64,000 nucleotides of DNA from Roseburia sp. 499 (GCF_001940225.2 NZ_CP135164.1:2666001-2730000); one strand, 5' to 3'. Shown: positions 27,973 to 37,699, counted from the stretch's first letter. Notes: generated by a model not told the origin, from the letters alone. Made by a program: numbers and translations.

Positions 27973-27988
27973 AGCATTGAAAGGTAAA
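27973..27988 (+). repeat. Left inverted repeat of the insertion sequence
   Basis: AGCATTGAAAGGTAAA; its exact reverse complement is at 29568-29583. The outermost base of each end (27972, 29584) does not match its partner. Confidence 0.85.
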
Positions 27989-28156
27989 TTTGTTTTATAG
28001 CCTACCATTTCCGTAAAATGCTTATCTTCGACATTTCGTGTGAAAATGTCTTAAGTTATCCACATTGCATACTTACACAAATTCCTGTCAAAAAAAATTG
28101 TGAATAAATTTTGCATTTTCCTCTTGGCAGGCATCACCTTCTTTGCTACAATTAAT

Positions 28157-29479
28157 TCAGTTTTGAACTGAGTTATTCAGTTGAACTGGTATATCTTCTG
28201 TTTCTGTTAGTTGCCGTCCAAAGCTGGCTAACAATTCAGGAGATATATTTTTTTGCAGCTTTTTTATTCCATTTTTTTCAAGATAGAAATACTCATATAG
28301 CTGCTTCACAAAATCCGCTATCTGTTCCATCAGATAGTGATTCTTCTGTGCCCGCTCATTCCAACTACATGCGTGCTCTATATCTCCCTGCCAATGCTTC
28401 TGGCGGTTAAATCCCTGATTTTCTATTTTCCATCTGTTACGTCCGGCACGTACGATTTTTTTTGCATTACTTTTCGTAATCTCGATGCTTGTAATCCAGG
28501 CAAACTCTCTTTCTTTCTCTTCACCTTTTACAATCCACCTTTCCCGATAATAGATTAGATTCACGTCAAAGTCATTGAACATGATTTTATTCTGATACTC
28601 TATATCAGTTCCAATTGTTTCTTTTTCCGGAAGTGCACGGTATTCTTTAGCTATTGATGAAGCGCAGCCTTCTTTATATCGGATAATGTAATCCCAATGA
28701 TAATCTTTACATATCTGTAAAACTGTTTTTGTAACATACAGTCCATCTGCCGTAATGATAATTGGCAGCCTCGGGAATTTCTGTTTGATTTTGGCAGCAA
28801 GTCTTACAAAAGCTTTACTTTCGCAATCCTGTTTTACTGCTTCATCACTTTGATTTATATATTTCTCCGAATTTTCTATTGTTTCTGATGCAATACTGCA
28901 TACAAGATTTTCTCCAAAGTATATTTTTGCCTCAAGTATGCTTCTGTGATACTTAATGTACTCTTTATCTGAGCCTCTGTTGTAACACCGGCTCAGATAA
29001 TGCTCATTCTTCTTTTGGTATCCTTCGTCCAATTCGGTTGCATCTACAATAATCTGCCATTTCTTTAACACCTTGGCATTATCAAAGGTCTTTCGACGAA
29101 TCATGGAATATACGATATTCTGCTGAACATTCTCTAACTCCCTTGGATCTAATCTTTCCAGAAATTCATTTTCTGTCACACCATGGGGCATATAATCTTT
29201 TACTTCTTCTCCCATGAATCTGTATAAATTTCTGCAGATTTTCTCATCATTAAAGGTTCTTGTCATTTCCTGCATGCTCGAAATCCCTGCAATACTTTTA
29301 TAGTACATAGTTCCAAGCATGACTCTTGAAGAATAATCAATGTAACTCTGATTACGGGGATCTTTTACTCTGCCGAACATCGAAAATAGTTCCGGACAAA
29401 ATCTGTTCTGAATCTTATTACATTCAGCAATGGGATTGTTTTCAAGTTTCTTTCTGATTCTTTCCTGCTCTCAGCTCAT
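28157..29479 (-). pseudogene. DDE transposase with a nonsense codon at position 3
   Basis: The natural start appears to be the ATG at 29477-29479, with AGGTG just upstream. The third codon is TGA (29471-29473). The frame then stays open for 437 codons to the stop at 28157, reading EQERIRKKLENNPIAE and on into FGRVKDPRNQSYIDYSSRV. An internal ATG at 29378-29380 would give 407 residues but removes the conserved start of the domain and has no clear ribosome binding site. DDE residues are likely in VDATELDEG, ITADGLYV and RWKIENQGFNRQKHW (the YREK-like region). It is either inactive, or expressed weakly by readthrough or an internal start. Confidence 0.75.
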
Positions 29480-29567
29480 TTTGCACCTCTGCGATAAAGT
29501 TTTTCTTCTATTTTACCTTATTACAGAGAAAACCACAGTAATTTCATATGATTTAGTGCGAATTATT

Positions 29568-29583
29568 TTTACCTTTCAATGCT
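29568..29583 (-). repeat. Right inverted repeat of the insertion sequence
   Basis: The reverse complement of this segment is identical to the left repeat over 16 bases. TATTTCTTT follows at 29585-29593, copying 27963-27971. Confidence 0.85.
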
Positions 29584-29606
29584 GTATTTCTTTCCACTAA
29601 TCCATT

Positions 29607-30908
29607 TTACCCTTCCTTATTAAAATCTTTTTTAAGACACTCCTTGATTTCAAATCCGGATCCTTCCTTTGGCATATAAAAAGCTTCTTGTATCAGTTGT
29701 TCCCTTTTTTCTTTCAAATCATCCTGTCCTTTTTCCAACTTAACAAGAACTTCTTCCATCTCCTGCCAATCCTTTACCCAATAAAATCCTTTTGCTATTC
29801 TCCTTGCAAACTCATTAAGATGGGTCTCTTTATATGTAAATATCACAGGCTTTCCTGTCAAAAAATATTCCGGAATAATAGAGGATTCATCTGTAATCAA
29901 CACATCAGAAGAATAAAAGCTCGGAAGATATTCTCTCTGGGGATCCATAAACGCATTTTCCATACTCTCATATCTCTGTTTATAGCTTTCTACTTCTGCT
30001 TCCGTCATTTCTTTCTTTTCAACAAATTCTGCAAATGCCTGTGGGTGCGGACGGAATAAAAATTCTATTTCTTTTTTGTTTTCTATATAATCCAACAACT
30101 TATCTTTAAATTCAAAGAAAGTACAATTATTCTCGCCGGTACTCCATCTTGGAGTCCACATAATACGAAATCTTCTGTCTGCTCCCTGAAAATGCCATGA
30201 TTTACTTTCACAACCTATATACTTTTCTACTCCATCTAGTTTGGGATATCCGGTCAGAACCACACGCTCATGCTTGTGCACTGAATTTTCTGCCACTCTA
30301 TCAACATAAAACTTCTGCATTTCCTGAAACTCTGCAAAATGAAAATAGGTATGCTTCAAAAAGTTACGTGGAAAAGATTCTTCTGCAATATAACCATCCA
30401 TAAACGGCATTCCATAATGTACATAACAAAGTTTTGTATACAAAGAAACTACATCACTCTTGTATTGTGGTGGACGACACACATCATAAGGTGTCTGAAA
30501 AAACAAATAATCCGGCTGTAAATTTCTCAAATCCAGCCACTCTCTCTTCTCGTAGTCATAGCCTTGGACTACTTGGCATGGATATCCACTAAAAAATTCT
30601 TCTGCCCCTTCCGAAGCATATTCTTCATGATTCAATCCCAGCTTGGGTAATTGCTTTTTATTTGGTATCGTCACAATTGTTACATCAAATTGTTCATCCG
30701 CAATGCATGCTTCACATACACTTTTCAAGGCATCCCACACTTGTGCTCTATGACATACAAACACCACGCGAATTTTTTCCTGTCTCAATAGTTTTATCTG
30801 TCGCTTTACTTCTATGTTTTCCTGTGCCTGAAGTAATATTTTTTCTTCATACTGCTCATCAATATAAGATTTCAAAAATTTATTAAATAATTTTTTTCCT
30901 ATGTCCAT
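29607..30908 (-). CDS. TagF/TagB-like CDP-polyol phosphotransferase
   Basis: 433 residues. VVFVCHRAQVWDALKSV opens the first Rossmann half. FRIMWTPRWS, FLFRPHPQAF (conserved RPHP) and SDVLITDESSIIPEYF (conserved DxSS) are hallmarks of the CDP-glycerol/ribitol glycerophosphotransferase family (PF04464). The family adds or polymerises polyol phosphate at the inner membrane face. Because tarJ and tarI follow upstream at once (27 bp), the donor is most likely CDP-ribitol. The C-terminal half is a compact catalytic domain without a repeat domain, so it may add single units or short chains. Confidence 0.8.
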   Translation of the reverse strand: MDIGKKLFNKFLKSYIDEQYEEKILLQAQENIEVKRQIKLLRQEKIRVVFVCHRAQVWDALKSVCEACIADEQFDVTIVTIPNKKQLPKLGLNHEEYASEGAEEFFSGYPCQVVQGYDYEKREWLDLRNLQPDYLFFQTPYDVCRPPQYKSDVVSLYTKLCYVHYGMPFMDGYIAEESFPRNFLKHTYFHFAEFQEMQKFYVDRVAENSVHKHERVVLTGYPKLDGVEKYIGCESKSWHFQGADRRFRIMWTPRWSTGENNCTFFEFKDKLLDYIENKKEIEFLFRPHPQAFAEFVEKKEMTEAEVESYKQRYESMENAFMDPQREYLPSFYSSDVLITDESSIIPEYFLTGKPVIFTYKETHLNEFARRIAKGFYWVKDWQEMEEVLVKLEKGQDDLKEKREQLIQEAFYMPKEGSGFEIKECLKKDFNKEG

Positions 30909-30935
30909 AACGAACCTCCGGTCGTCTTTATGCTC

Positions 30936-31958
30936 TTATTTCCAAATCAAAATTGTTTTTCCAAAAGATTTCTGAATGTCTAGTTCAAAAGCTTTTTTCA
31001 TATCTTCAATTGCCTGTACCGGAACTATATTTGTTACAAGGTTCCCCAGATAAGTAATTACCTCCGGATTTTTTCTGTACACTTCTACTGTCTGAAGAAA
31101 ATCTTCTCTCCCACTTCTACTGCTTCCAAACAATCGAAGTCCCTTTTCTAGTACCATTCTTGTATTGATAGGAACAGGATATTCTGATACTCCTAACAAT
31201 GCAATGGTTCCCTCCGGACTAATATAATCTATCATCTGATTTATGGCTTTCTGGGAACCTTCCCCGCCGACACATTCAAAAGCATGATCTATTTGGAAAT
31301 CCTGCGGAATATCCTTTACATTAATTACTTCGTCTGCAAAAGTAAAATCCTCAAGTTTATCATCGTTAACTCCCAATACATATACCGTACTTTCCGGGAT
31401 CATGAACTTAAGCAACATTGCCGTAATATAGCCAAGGTTTCCATCTCCCCAGATTCCAATCCGATTCCGACGTTTATGGGCAAATTTTTCAAATCTGCTA
31501 ATAGCATGAACACTCACACTGATTATTTCCGTAAAAGCACCAATCTCATCACTAATCTCGTCTGGAAGTGAAATAAGCCTGTCCTGTTTAAGTGCAACAT
31601 ATTCCTGCATAAATCCATCAAAACCACTGGCTCGGAATTTACTGCTACGCAGATAATTCTCTTTTACAATCTCATCCTGCTCTACCGGAGTATTCGGAAT
31701 CATAATAACACGTTCACCTTCATGAAAAGTTCCCATTGGATCAAATACAACTTTTCCAATTCCTTCATGAATCAGTGCCATTGGCAGCTTCTGTGCTAAT
31801 ACCTTTGCATCTCTTTTTCCCTGATAGTAACGCTGGTCTGCATGGCAAATAGACAAATGTGTAGGCCTTACTAATACATCACCGCCCGCCAAGTCAATAT
31901 CCTGAAACATTATTTCGAATTTTCTTGGAGCGACCAGCCGGTATACTGTATTTAACAT
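30936..31958 (-). CDS. tarJ: Ribulose-5-phosphate reductase, TarJ-type (CDP-ribitol pathway)
   Basis: 340 residues, medium-chain dehydrogenase. VYRLVAPRKFEI, LSICHADQRYYQGKRDAKVL, LIHEGIGKVVFDP, GIWGDGNLGYITAMLL, HAFECVGGEGSQKAINQMID and GLRLFGSSRSGREDF match what I recall of Staphylococcus TarJ closely. It reduces D-ribulose-5-phosphate to D-ribitol-5-phosphate with NADPH, the substrate of TarI. Its start overlaps the end of tarI by 7 bp, the usual tarI-tarJ coupling. Confidence 0.9.
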   Translation of the reverse strand: MLNTVYRLVAPRKFEIMFQDIDLAGGDVLVRPTHLSICHADQRYYQGKRDAKVLAQKLPMALIHEGIGKVVFDPMGTFHEGERVIMIPNTPVEQDEIVKENYLRSSKFRASGFDGFMQEYVALKQDRLISLPDEISDEIGAFTEIISVSVHAISRFEKFAHKRRNRIGIWGDGNLGYITAMLLKFMIPESTVYVLGVNDDKLEDFTFADEVINVKDIPQDFQIDHAFECVGGEGSQKAINQMIDYISPEGTIALLGVSEYPVPINTRMVLEKGLRLFGSSRSGREDFLQTVEVYRKNPEVITYLGNLVTNIVPVQAIEDMKKAFELDIQKSFGKTILIWK

Positions 31959-32668
31959 ATTTCACACCCACCAATCAAAGTTTCTGCTACTTTCAAATCA
32001 TATGGATAAGTAATTTTGATATTGAATACCTCACCGTCTACAAGATATACCTTTTCTCCCCTGAGCACAAATATCTTTGCGGCATCTGTCAGAATATTTT
32101 TTTCCTCTTCTGTCAGAGAATAATACAATTCCTTCAATTTCTTAACATTAAAAGACTGTGGAGTCTGTCCCTGATAAATTCTGCTTCTGTCCGGAATCTC
32201 GCTTATTACTGTCTTGTCTTCGCTCTTCACAATCGTATCGGTTGCCTGTATTACAGTATCACATGCTCCATATTTCTGCGCCATTTGAATGTTGTCTTCA
32301 ATAATCCTGTGAGTTACAAACGGTCTTACTGCATCATGTGTCACAATGACCGTATCATCCTCCACCTGATATTCTGATTCTATATAAGAAACTGCATTCA
32401 TAATAGTCTCATTTCTAGTACTGCCCCCTTCCAGAACAATTACTTTTTCCAACTCATCCCTGATATATTTCTTCACAAGATTTTTCGTATGCATTACCCA
32501 TTCCTTTGGACATAACACTAATATCTTTTCAAATTTACTATTGACATAAAATTTCTCAATTGTATGTACGATAATAGGTTTATTCCCAAGCTGCATATAC
32601 TGCTTGGGTTTCTCCGTACTGCCCATTCTACTTCCAATTCCACCTGCTAATATTACACCAAAAATCAT
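31952..32668 (-). CDS. tarI: Ribitol-5-phosphate cytidylyltransferase
   Basis: 238 residues, IspD/TarI superfamily. GVILAGGIGSRMGSTEKPKQ is the CTP-binding loop; VTHDAVRPFVTHRIIEDNI, IYQGQTPQSFNV and NIKITYPYDLKVAE follow. Coupling to tarJ favours TarI over IspD. It makes CDP-ribitol from CTP and ribitol-5-phosphate. The ribosome binding site GGAGG is ideal. Together with tarJ and the TagF-like gene it forms a complete ribitol-phosphate donor and transfer module inside a rhamnan locus. Confidence 0.9.
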   Translation of the reverse strand: MIFGVILAGGIGSRMGSTEKPKQYMQLGNKPIIVHTIEKFYVNSKFEKILVLCPKEWVMHTKNLVKKYIRDELEKVIVLEGGSTRNETIMNAVSYIESEYQVEDDTVIVTHDAVRPFVTHRIIEDNIQMAQKYGACDTVIQATDTIVKSEDKTVISEIPDRSRIYQGQTPQSFNVKKLKELYYSLTEEEKNILTDAAKIFVLRGEKVYLVDGEVFNIKITYPYDLKVAETLIGGCEIC

Positions 32669-32672
32669 TTTC

Positions 32673-33674
32673 TTACCTCCATTTCCATATTGATATAACT
32701 TTCCAACATTTCACTACCAAAAATCTACATGTCTGCCAAGCAAGCCAAAGTGTCATTTTACAACGTTCACTCCAACTACTCTTATCATAGTTCAACCACT
32801 TTTTACTTTCTATAAGTTGGTCTTTTTCCACCTGCTTCTCATACTTTTCCAAAATCTCCTCTGGTATCTTTCCTGCATACCTCCAAACAAATAGCAAGGA
32901 ATATATATGGCGTATCAATGATGCCTGTCTCATATCCGGATTGATTTGTTCTTCAATATCTAAATCCAACAAATTAATAATATTTTTTTCATAATCTGTC
33001 ACTGTATTCCATGATGAATTTTCTAGTTGCCTGTAATTCACCATGGCATCCGGCATATAATAAATTTTTCCATATTCTAACAAACTAAAAACAATAATAT
33101 TATCATCAAAATAATCCTGATTAATTACTTCCGGAAAACCCTTTCGAAAAACATTTCGAAACATTACTGTATCACTGTGAAAATATTTTCCATATTCCCA
33201 GTATTTTTTTCCACTAATCTTAAACGTACCGGTTTCTTTGTTTAGCAGATATTTCTTTTCCTCATCCCAATACACAAATATATTATGGGCACATGCTACA
33301 CAATCTGAATTTTGGGGATTATCTAATATCTCTACCTGTTTTTGGAGCTTCTTTTCATCAATATAAACATCATCTCCATCCAAAAAAATCACATACTCTC
33401 CTGTCGCATGATGTAATAAATTAATTCGGTTTCTAGATGCTCTGGCAATCCGGTTATATTTTCGATTTTGTTCCCTATCCATTACAAACAACTTTATGCT
33501 CTCCGGATACTTCTTCTGCCATTTTTCCACTATCTGAATAGTTCCATCAGAAGATCCATCATCACCTACAAGAATCTCAAAGGCGAAATCTATTTTCTGG
33601 TTTAAGACACTTTGTAGCGTTTCCTCAATATAATCTTTCAGGTTGTAAGTAGTAATCAATACGCTTAATTTCAT
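32673..33674 (-). CDS. GT2-family glycosyltransferase
   Basis: Start set at the ATG at 33672-33674; the longer frame would begin with a GTG that is part of its AGGTGG ribosome binding site. 333 residues. SVLITTYNLKDYIEETLQSV, ILVGDDGSSDGT and VIFLDGDDVYIDEKKL (DxDD metal site) define a GT-A inverting enzyme. Cytoplasmic or membrane-bound, adding a sugar to the growing repeat. The gene is 4 bp from tarI and 12 bp from the flippase, so co-transcribed with both. Donor unknown. Confidence 0.85.
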   Translation of the reverse strand: MKLSVLITTYNLKDYIEETLQSVLNQKIDFAFEILVGDDGSSDGTIQIVEKWQKKYPESIKLFVMDREQNRKYNRIARASRNRINLLHHATGEYVIFLDGDDVYIDEKKLQKQVEILDNPQNSDCVACAHNIFVYWDEEKKYLLNKETGTFKISGKKYWEYGKYFHSDTVMFRNVFRKGFPEVINQDYFDDNIIVFSLLEYGKIYYMPDAMVNYRQLENSSWNTVTDYEKNIINLLDLDIEEQINPDMRQASLIRHIYSLLFVWRYAGKIPEEILEKYEKQVEKDQLIESKKWLNYDKSSWSERCKMTLWLAWQTCRFLVVKCWKVISIWKWR

Positions 33675-33686
33675 GTTACCTTCCAC

Positions 33687-35150
33687 CTATACTTTCTTTT
33701 CCTTCATTTGTTGGAATTTTTCCAAAATCACTTTATGTTTCCAAAGGAAAATAACTATCATAACAATTGCAATACTATATCTAATCAGAATCTTATCATA
33801 GACCATATTTACCACTAAAGTCATTGCAAACATAACTCCAGCTAGTAACAGAATCCATCGCTCATCATAAACGTGATGCTTCTCCATACACTTTCTACAT
33901 ATAATCCGGTAAAAGAAATAATGTCCTACTGCATAGGAAAAATAACAGAACAGTGTTGTGTATCCTGCTGCATAATATCCATATTGTGGAATAAAAATGC
34001 GGTTTAATGCCACATTTAAAATTGCTGCAACCACAGACGCAATCATAACAAAAATATTTTTCCCATAATAAAACTCTACCGTTGAAAACAGTTCATATAG
34101 GAACATAAAAAATACACTTAATGCAATTGGGGGGATTACATATACTGCATCTGCATATTTATCTCCTGCAAAAAGATAAATGATTTCAGGAACAAACATC
34201 ATAGCCATAAAAATAAGACCTGCCATCAATACCATAAGCAGATTTGACATTTTTCTGATATCTCCATACTTCTTCTGTTTCAGGCATTCATAAGACCATG
34301 GTAAAAAGGAAGCACTGACAGCTGACATGACCATCTGCATCAGCATAACGATACTATATGCAATACTATAATTGGCCGTTGCCGTATTTCCATCATACTT
34401 TGATATCATAATTCGATCCGACTGGTTCAGTATCATTTCAGATAAGTAATGTGGAATCAATGGAATGTTAAATGCCAATGCATATTTCCAGAATTTCGGA
34501 ATACATATCTTTCTTCCTTTAATAAAATGATATACCAGAAAAAATCCGCAAAATACAACATTTACAAACACACCGGAAGCAATTCTTGCTACATCCTTAT
34601 GCTCGCTAACAAGAACCGCTCCTATTCCTGCCGCAATGTTTGCAACTGTCATCAAAATTGTTACTACAACTAACCATTTATATTTAAACTCATATCGTTG
34701 TCTGCCGCTCCAGAATAAAAGAGCTGGATAACATAACAAATCTAAAAACAGCAACAATACCACCGTTGTGGGCATTTCCAACATTTGGTTCCACCACTCT
34801 CTGGTACATAAATAGAACACAAAAAACGCACCGGTAATCAAACAATATAACCCCTGCATGCTGGAAACATATTGATCCCTTGTCTTGCTATCCTCGTACC
34901 GAACCATGGCATTGTTAAATACTCCATAAGACAGATTTAATGAAGTAAAAATCATCAAAATACTCCGCCATGAAATATACGTATTCACTACTCCATACTC
35001 TTCTGTACTCATAATACGCGTAAATATTGGTGTAGAAATTACATTTAACCCCATTTGCAATATGTTGCAAAACAAAAACCAGATAGAAGCCTTCGCTGGT
35101 GTAGATAAACTATTATAAATATCTAATAATCTTGCTACTAATTTCTTCAT
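33687..35150 (-). CDS. Wzx-like polysaccharide flippase, second copy
   Basis: The chosen ATG (35148-35150) is four codons inside the longest frame, because GGAG lies 6 bases before it and nothing lies before the first. 487 residues and about 14 TM helices: a basic N-terminus followed by KASIWFLFCNILQMGLNVIS, and TPIFTRIMSTEEYGVVNTYI, the MOP-family PST motif. It flips UndPP-linked repeats across the membrane. It sits with tarIJ and fdtAB, suggesting it serves an amino-sugar or ribitol-containing repeat distinct from the ABC-exported rhamnan. Confidence 0.85.
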   Translation of the reverse strand: MKKLVARLLDIYNSLSTPAKASIWFLFCNILQMGLNVISTPIFTRIMSTEEYGVVNTYISWRSILMIFTSLNLSYGVFNNAMVRYEDSKTRDQYVSSMQGLYCLITGAFFVFYLCTREWWNQMLEMPTTVVLLLFLDLLCYPALLFWSGRQRYEFKYKWLVVVTILMTVANIAAGIGAVLVSEHKDVARIASGVFVNVVFCGFFLVYHFIKGRKICIPKFWKYALAFNIPLIPHYLSEMILNQSDRIMISKYDGNTATANYSIAYSIVMLMQMVMSAVSASFLPWSYECLKQKKYGDIRKMSNLLMVLMAGLIFMAMMFVPEIIYLFAGDKYADAVYVIPPIALSVFFMFLYELFSTVEFYYGKNIFVMIASVVAAILNVALNRIFIPQYGYYAAGYTTLFCYFSYAVGHYFFYRIICRKCMEKHHVYDERWILLLAGVMFAMTLVVNMVYDKILIRYSIAIVMIVIFLWKHKVILEKFQQMKEKKV

Positions 35151-35165
35151 ATTTTGCTCCATTTT

Positions 35166-36155
35166 TTACAATACACAATAATATGTCAGATTGTTACAGT
35201 AAGAACTTCCAAAGTCCTCTTTGCTGGTAATCAATCCCATGTTCAGCACTCTTCCTAAATCTTCGGTTGCTGTTCCCCATGAAATATTCTTATATCCTCT
35301 TTCTTTCATTTCTACAATCATAGAATAATACATAAATGTCATCGGACTCAGCTTGTTATATGCCTGCTTTGCTGCCAGATACTGAGTATGTGCACATCCG
35401 ACTTTATCAAAATAAAACATCATGGAACCTGCTATCATCTCTTCCTGCATATAAACACCAAAAAATCCGCATTCTTTTGTCAGACGTTCGTTCTTAAATT
35501 CCAATAATTCTTCTAATGTGTGCACCGGCTTGGTATCATACTTTTCCAGATTCTCGCAAAGGATTGCATAAAACTCTCCTATCTGTGTGTCCTCTGTCAG
35601 TTCCTTTACTACCAGTCCCTCTTTCATGCAATTATGCACATTGGTCCGCTTTCCCTGTGCAAAATTAGAGAGAATCTCTTCCTTATAGGATGCATAATTT
35701 ACATAGGTGCTCAGTTCCTTAAATTCCTGAAAACCATTGTACTGAAATGCATATTGAAATAAATCGCTTTCCACGCTGGAAAAAATATCCGAGGTCATCT
35801 TAAGATATGCTTCAGCATATCCTGCTTCCTTCAAATACTCCTTCAGTTTCTGAATCAAAGCAGTGATATACTTCGCATTATGATGCTTCTTATCTACAAC
35901 GATTCCTCCAAAAGTAGTTCCTTTGTGAGAGAAAAATGTTCTCTTTCCCTCGTTGACAATCTCACAGGCAGGACAGAGTCCTGCCAGATTATTCTTTGCA
36001 TTATAGATTAATAGAGAGCAATCCTTAAAACGTCCCTCCGGATGATAATTCAAAAATCTTCTGCTCTGCAAAAATGTACCATTTACGGATTTTTCTTCTA
36101 TAAACTTGTCCCATTCTGCCTCATGCTCGCTACTATATAACTCAAATCGAAACAT
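35166..36155 (-). CDS. FemAB/GNAT-like acyltransferase
   Basis: 329 residues. FLQSRRFLNYHPEGRFKDCS opens one acyltransferase-like half and FGVYMQEEMIAGSMMFYFD plus AYNKLSPMTFMYYSMIVEMK the second. This double GNAT layout is shared by FemAB proteins and by N-acyltransferases of amino-sugar loci (Acetyltransf_6-like). It stands 9 bp from the FdtB-type aminotransferase gene, so it probably acylates the 3-amino group of the dTDP-sugar. In known fdt loci this step is done by a hexapeptide-repeat enzyme (FdtC); here it would be a different fold. Transfer of an amino acid is an alternative. Confidence 0.65.
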   Translation of the reverse strand: MFRFELYSSEHEAEWDKFIEEKSVNGTFLQSRRFLNYHPEGRFKDCSLLIYNAKNNLAGLCPACEIVNEGKRTFFSHKGTTFGGIVVDKKHHNAKYITALIQKLKEYLKEAGYAEAYLKMTSDIFSSVESDLFQYAFQYNGFQEFKELSTYVNYASYKEEILSNFAQGKRTNVHNCMKEGLVVKELTEDTQIGEFYAILCENLEKYDTKPVHTLEELLEFKNERLTKECGFFGVYMQEEMIAGSMMFYFDKVGCAHTQYLAAKQAYNKLSPMTFMYYSMIVEMKERGYKNISWGTATEDLGRVLNMGLITSKEDFGSSYCNNLTYYCVL

Positions 36156-36164
36156 AATATCCTC

Positions 36165-37262
36165 CTATTTCCATTGGTTAATGGCATCAATCACATAGGA
36201 AATCTCATCCTCTGTCATACCATAATACATTGGAATACTCAACTGGGTAGCAGAAATTTCTTCTGCAATTGGCAATGCCCCCTTAGAAATCTGTAATTCT
36301 TCATAAGCTCCCTGCAAATGCATTGGAATAGGATAATGCTTATTGGTTCCGATTCCCTTGTCATTCAGATATTTCTCTAATTCATCTCGTTTGTCACAAC
36401 GAATTCCAAAAATATGGTACACATGAGTACAATTTTTCTCAATAGTTGGGAGAATCACTCGTGGATTGTCAATCTCTGTCAGATAACGATTTGCAATACG
36501 AACACGTTCCTTATTCCATTTTTCTAACTGACGCAACTTAATTCTTAAGAAAGCTGCCTGCACTTCATCCAATCTGGAGTTATTTCCCTGATAAATATGG
36601 TGATACTTATAATCAGAACCATAGTTACCAAGGGCTCTTACCTTGTCTGCCAATTCTTTATCGTTTGTCACCATAGCTCCTGCATCTCCCAGAGCTCCCA
36701 GATTCTTTCCCGGATAAAAACTAAACCCTGCTGCATCAGCTAACCCTCCAGTTCTTTTTCCCTTATAGGTTGCTCCATGAGCCTGTGCTGAGTCTTCTAT
36801 TACTTTCAGATCATACTTCTTGGCAATTTCAAGAATAGGCTCCATCTCAGCCGGCTGTCCATATAAATGCACTGCCATGATTGCCTTTGTCTTACTCGTA
36901 ATCTTCTTCTCTATTTCTTCCGGATTAATATTAAAAGTACTTATTTTCGGTTCAACAAATACAGGTGTTGCACCTGTATAAGATACTGCCAATGCTGTGG
37001 CGATATAAGTATTAGAAGGAACAATTACTTCATCCTCAGACTTGATCCCATATGCTTTTAATGGCAAAAATAACGCATCCAGGCCATTTCCACAGCCTAC
37101 ACAATATTTTACACCACAATATTCTGCATATTCCTCTTCAAACTTCTTTACTTCTTCTCCCTGAATGAACCAGTTCTTCTCATATACTTCCTTAAACTTT
37201 TCTAAAATCTCCGCTTCAATTTCTTTATGCATTACCTCAAACGACACAAATGGTATATTCAC
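36165..37262 (-). CDS. fdtB: dTDP-3-amino-6-deoxyhexose transaminase (FdtB type, DegT family)
   Basis: 365 residues, PLP-dependent DegT/DnrJ/EryC1 fold. Conserved features: [39 protein letters not shown], and the PLP lysine K186 in [16 protein letters not shown]. It is directly followed upstream (2 bp) by an FdtA-type isomerase; the pair makes dTDP-3-amino-3,6-dideoxy-galactose (Fuc3N) or the gluco isomer (Qui3N) with glutamate as amino donor. The stereochemistry of the product depends on the isomerase and is not settled here. Confidence 0.85.
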   Translation of the reverse strand: MNIPFVSFEVMHKEIEAEILEKFKEVYEKNWFIQGEEVKKFEEEYAEYCGVKYCVGCGNGLDALFLPLKAYGIKSEDEVIVPSNTYIATALAVSYTGATPVFVEPKISTFNINPEEIEKKITSKTKAIMAVHLYGQPAEMEPILEIAKKYDLKVIEDSAQAHGATYKGKRTGGLADAAGFSFYPGKNLGALGDAGAMVTNDKELADKVRALGNYGSDYKYHHIYQGNNSRLDEVQAAFLRIKLRQLEKWNKERVRIANRYLTEIDNPRVILPTIEKNCTHVYHIFGIRCDKRDELEKYLNDKGIGTNKHYPIPMHLQGAYEELQISKGALPIAEEISATQLSIPMYYGMTEDEISYVIDAINQWK

Positions 37263-37264
37263 TT

Positions 37265-37687
37265 CTATCTCTCCTTTGCCTCTTCATTTTGCTCTTTTAC
37301 ATATTTCAAAAACTCATCATAATTTCTTATGTAATCCTCTTCCTTATAGTAATCGGAAGCCAGCACCATAAGCACGGCATCTGGTGAAAAATCAAACATT
37401 TCTCTCCACATACTGTTAGATACATATAAGCCTTCATATGGTGATTCTAAAGATACAATTTTCTTTTCTGTTCCATTATCCAGCAAAATCTTGCAGGAAC
37501 CATGAATACAAATCAAAATCTGTTCTAGAGATTTATGTGCATGAAATCCCCTGCGTACCCCTTCTTTCGTATCGTACATATAATACACCCTTTTTATTTC
37601 AAAAGGAATATCCTTAAATTCTTCTAATGCCACTAACTGTCCACGGTCATCTCCGTGCTGCTGGAATGCATACTTAATCACCTGCAT
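37265..37687 (-). CDS. fdtA: dTDP-4-keto-6-deoxyglucose 3,4-ketoisomerase (FdtA/WxcM-like cupin)
   Basis: 140 residues, single cupin. [28 protein letters not shown] carries the family's RGFHAHK motif, with His49 and His51 in the positions reported for catalysis in FdtA. The end, [19 protein letters not shown], is a standard WxcM/FdtA tail. It converts dTDP-4-keto-6-deoxy-glucose from RfbB to the 3-keto isomer for the downstream aminotransferase. FdtA and QdtA differ in product epimer and are hard to tell apart by eye. Confidence 0.85.
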   Translation of the reverse strand: MQVIKYAFQQHGDDRGQLVALEEFKDIPFEIKRVYYMYDTKEGVRRGFHAHKSLEQILICIHGSCKILLDNGTEKKIVSLESPYEGLYVSNSMWREMFDFSPDAVLMVLASDYYKEEDYIRNYDEFLKYVKEQNEEAKER

Positions 37688-37699
37688 AATCTTCTCTCC

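Larger units (their letters stand above)
27972..29584 (-). mobile_element. IS4-like insertion sequence, complete but with a defective transposase ORF
   Basis: A 1613-bp element bounded by near-terminal inverted repeats of 16 identical bases (27973-27988 and 29568-29583). It is flanked by the same 9 bases, TATTTCTTT, on both sides (27963-27971 and 29585-29593), read as a target-site duplication. It carries one DDE transposase ORF on the minus strand. It landed 13 bases after the stop codon of the TagF-like gene and just upstream of the rfbB promoter. The IS4-like assignment rests on protein style and element size. Confidence 0.85.

Noticed and set aside
28056..28064. TTATCCACA, a perfect DnaA box
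   Set aside because: Single copy, inside the insertion sequence, with no cluster or dnaA gene nearby; not an origin.
31952..32668. Calling this gene ispD (isoprenoid pathway)
   Set aside because: It overlaps a clear tarJ and sits in a polysaccharide locus, so the TarI assignment is much more likely.
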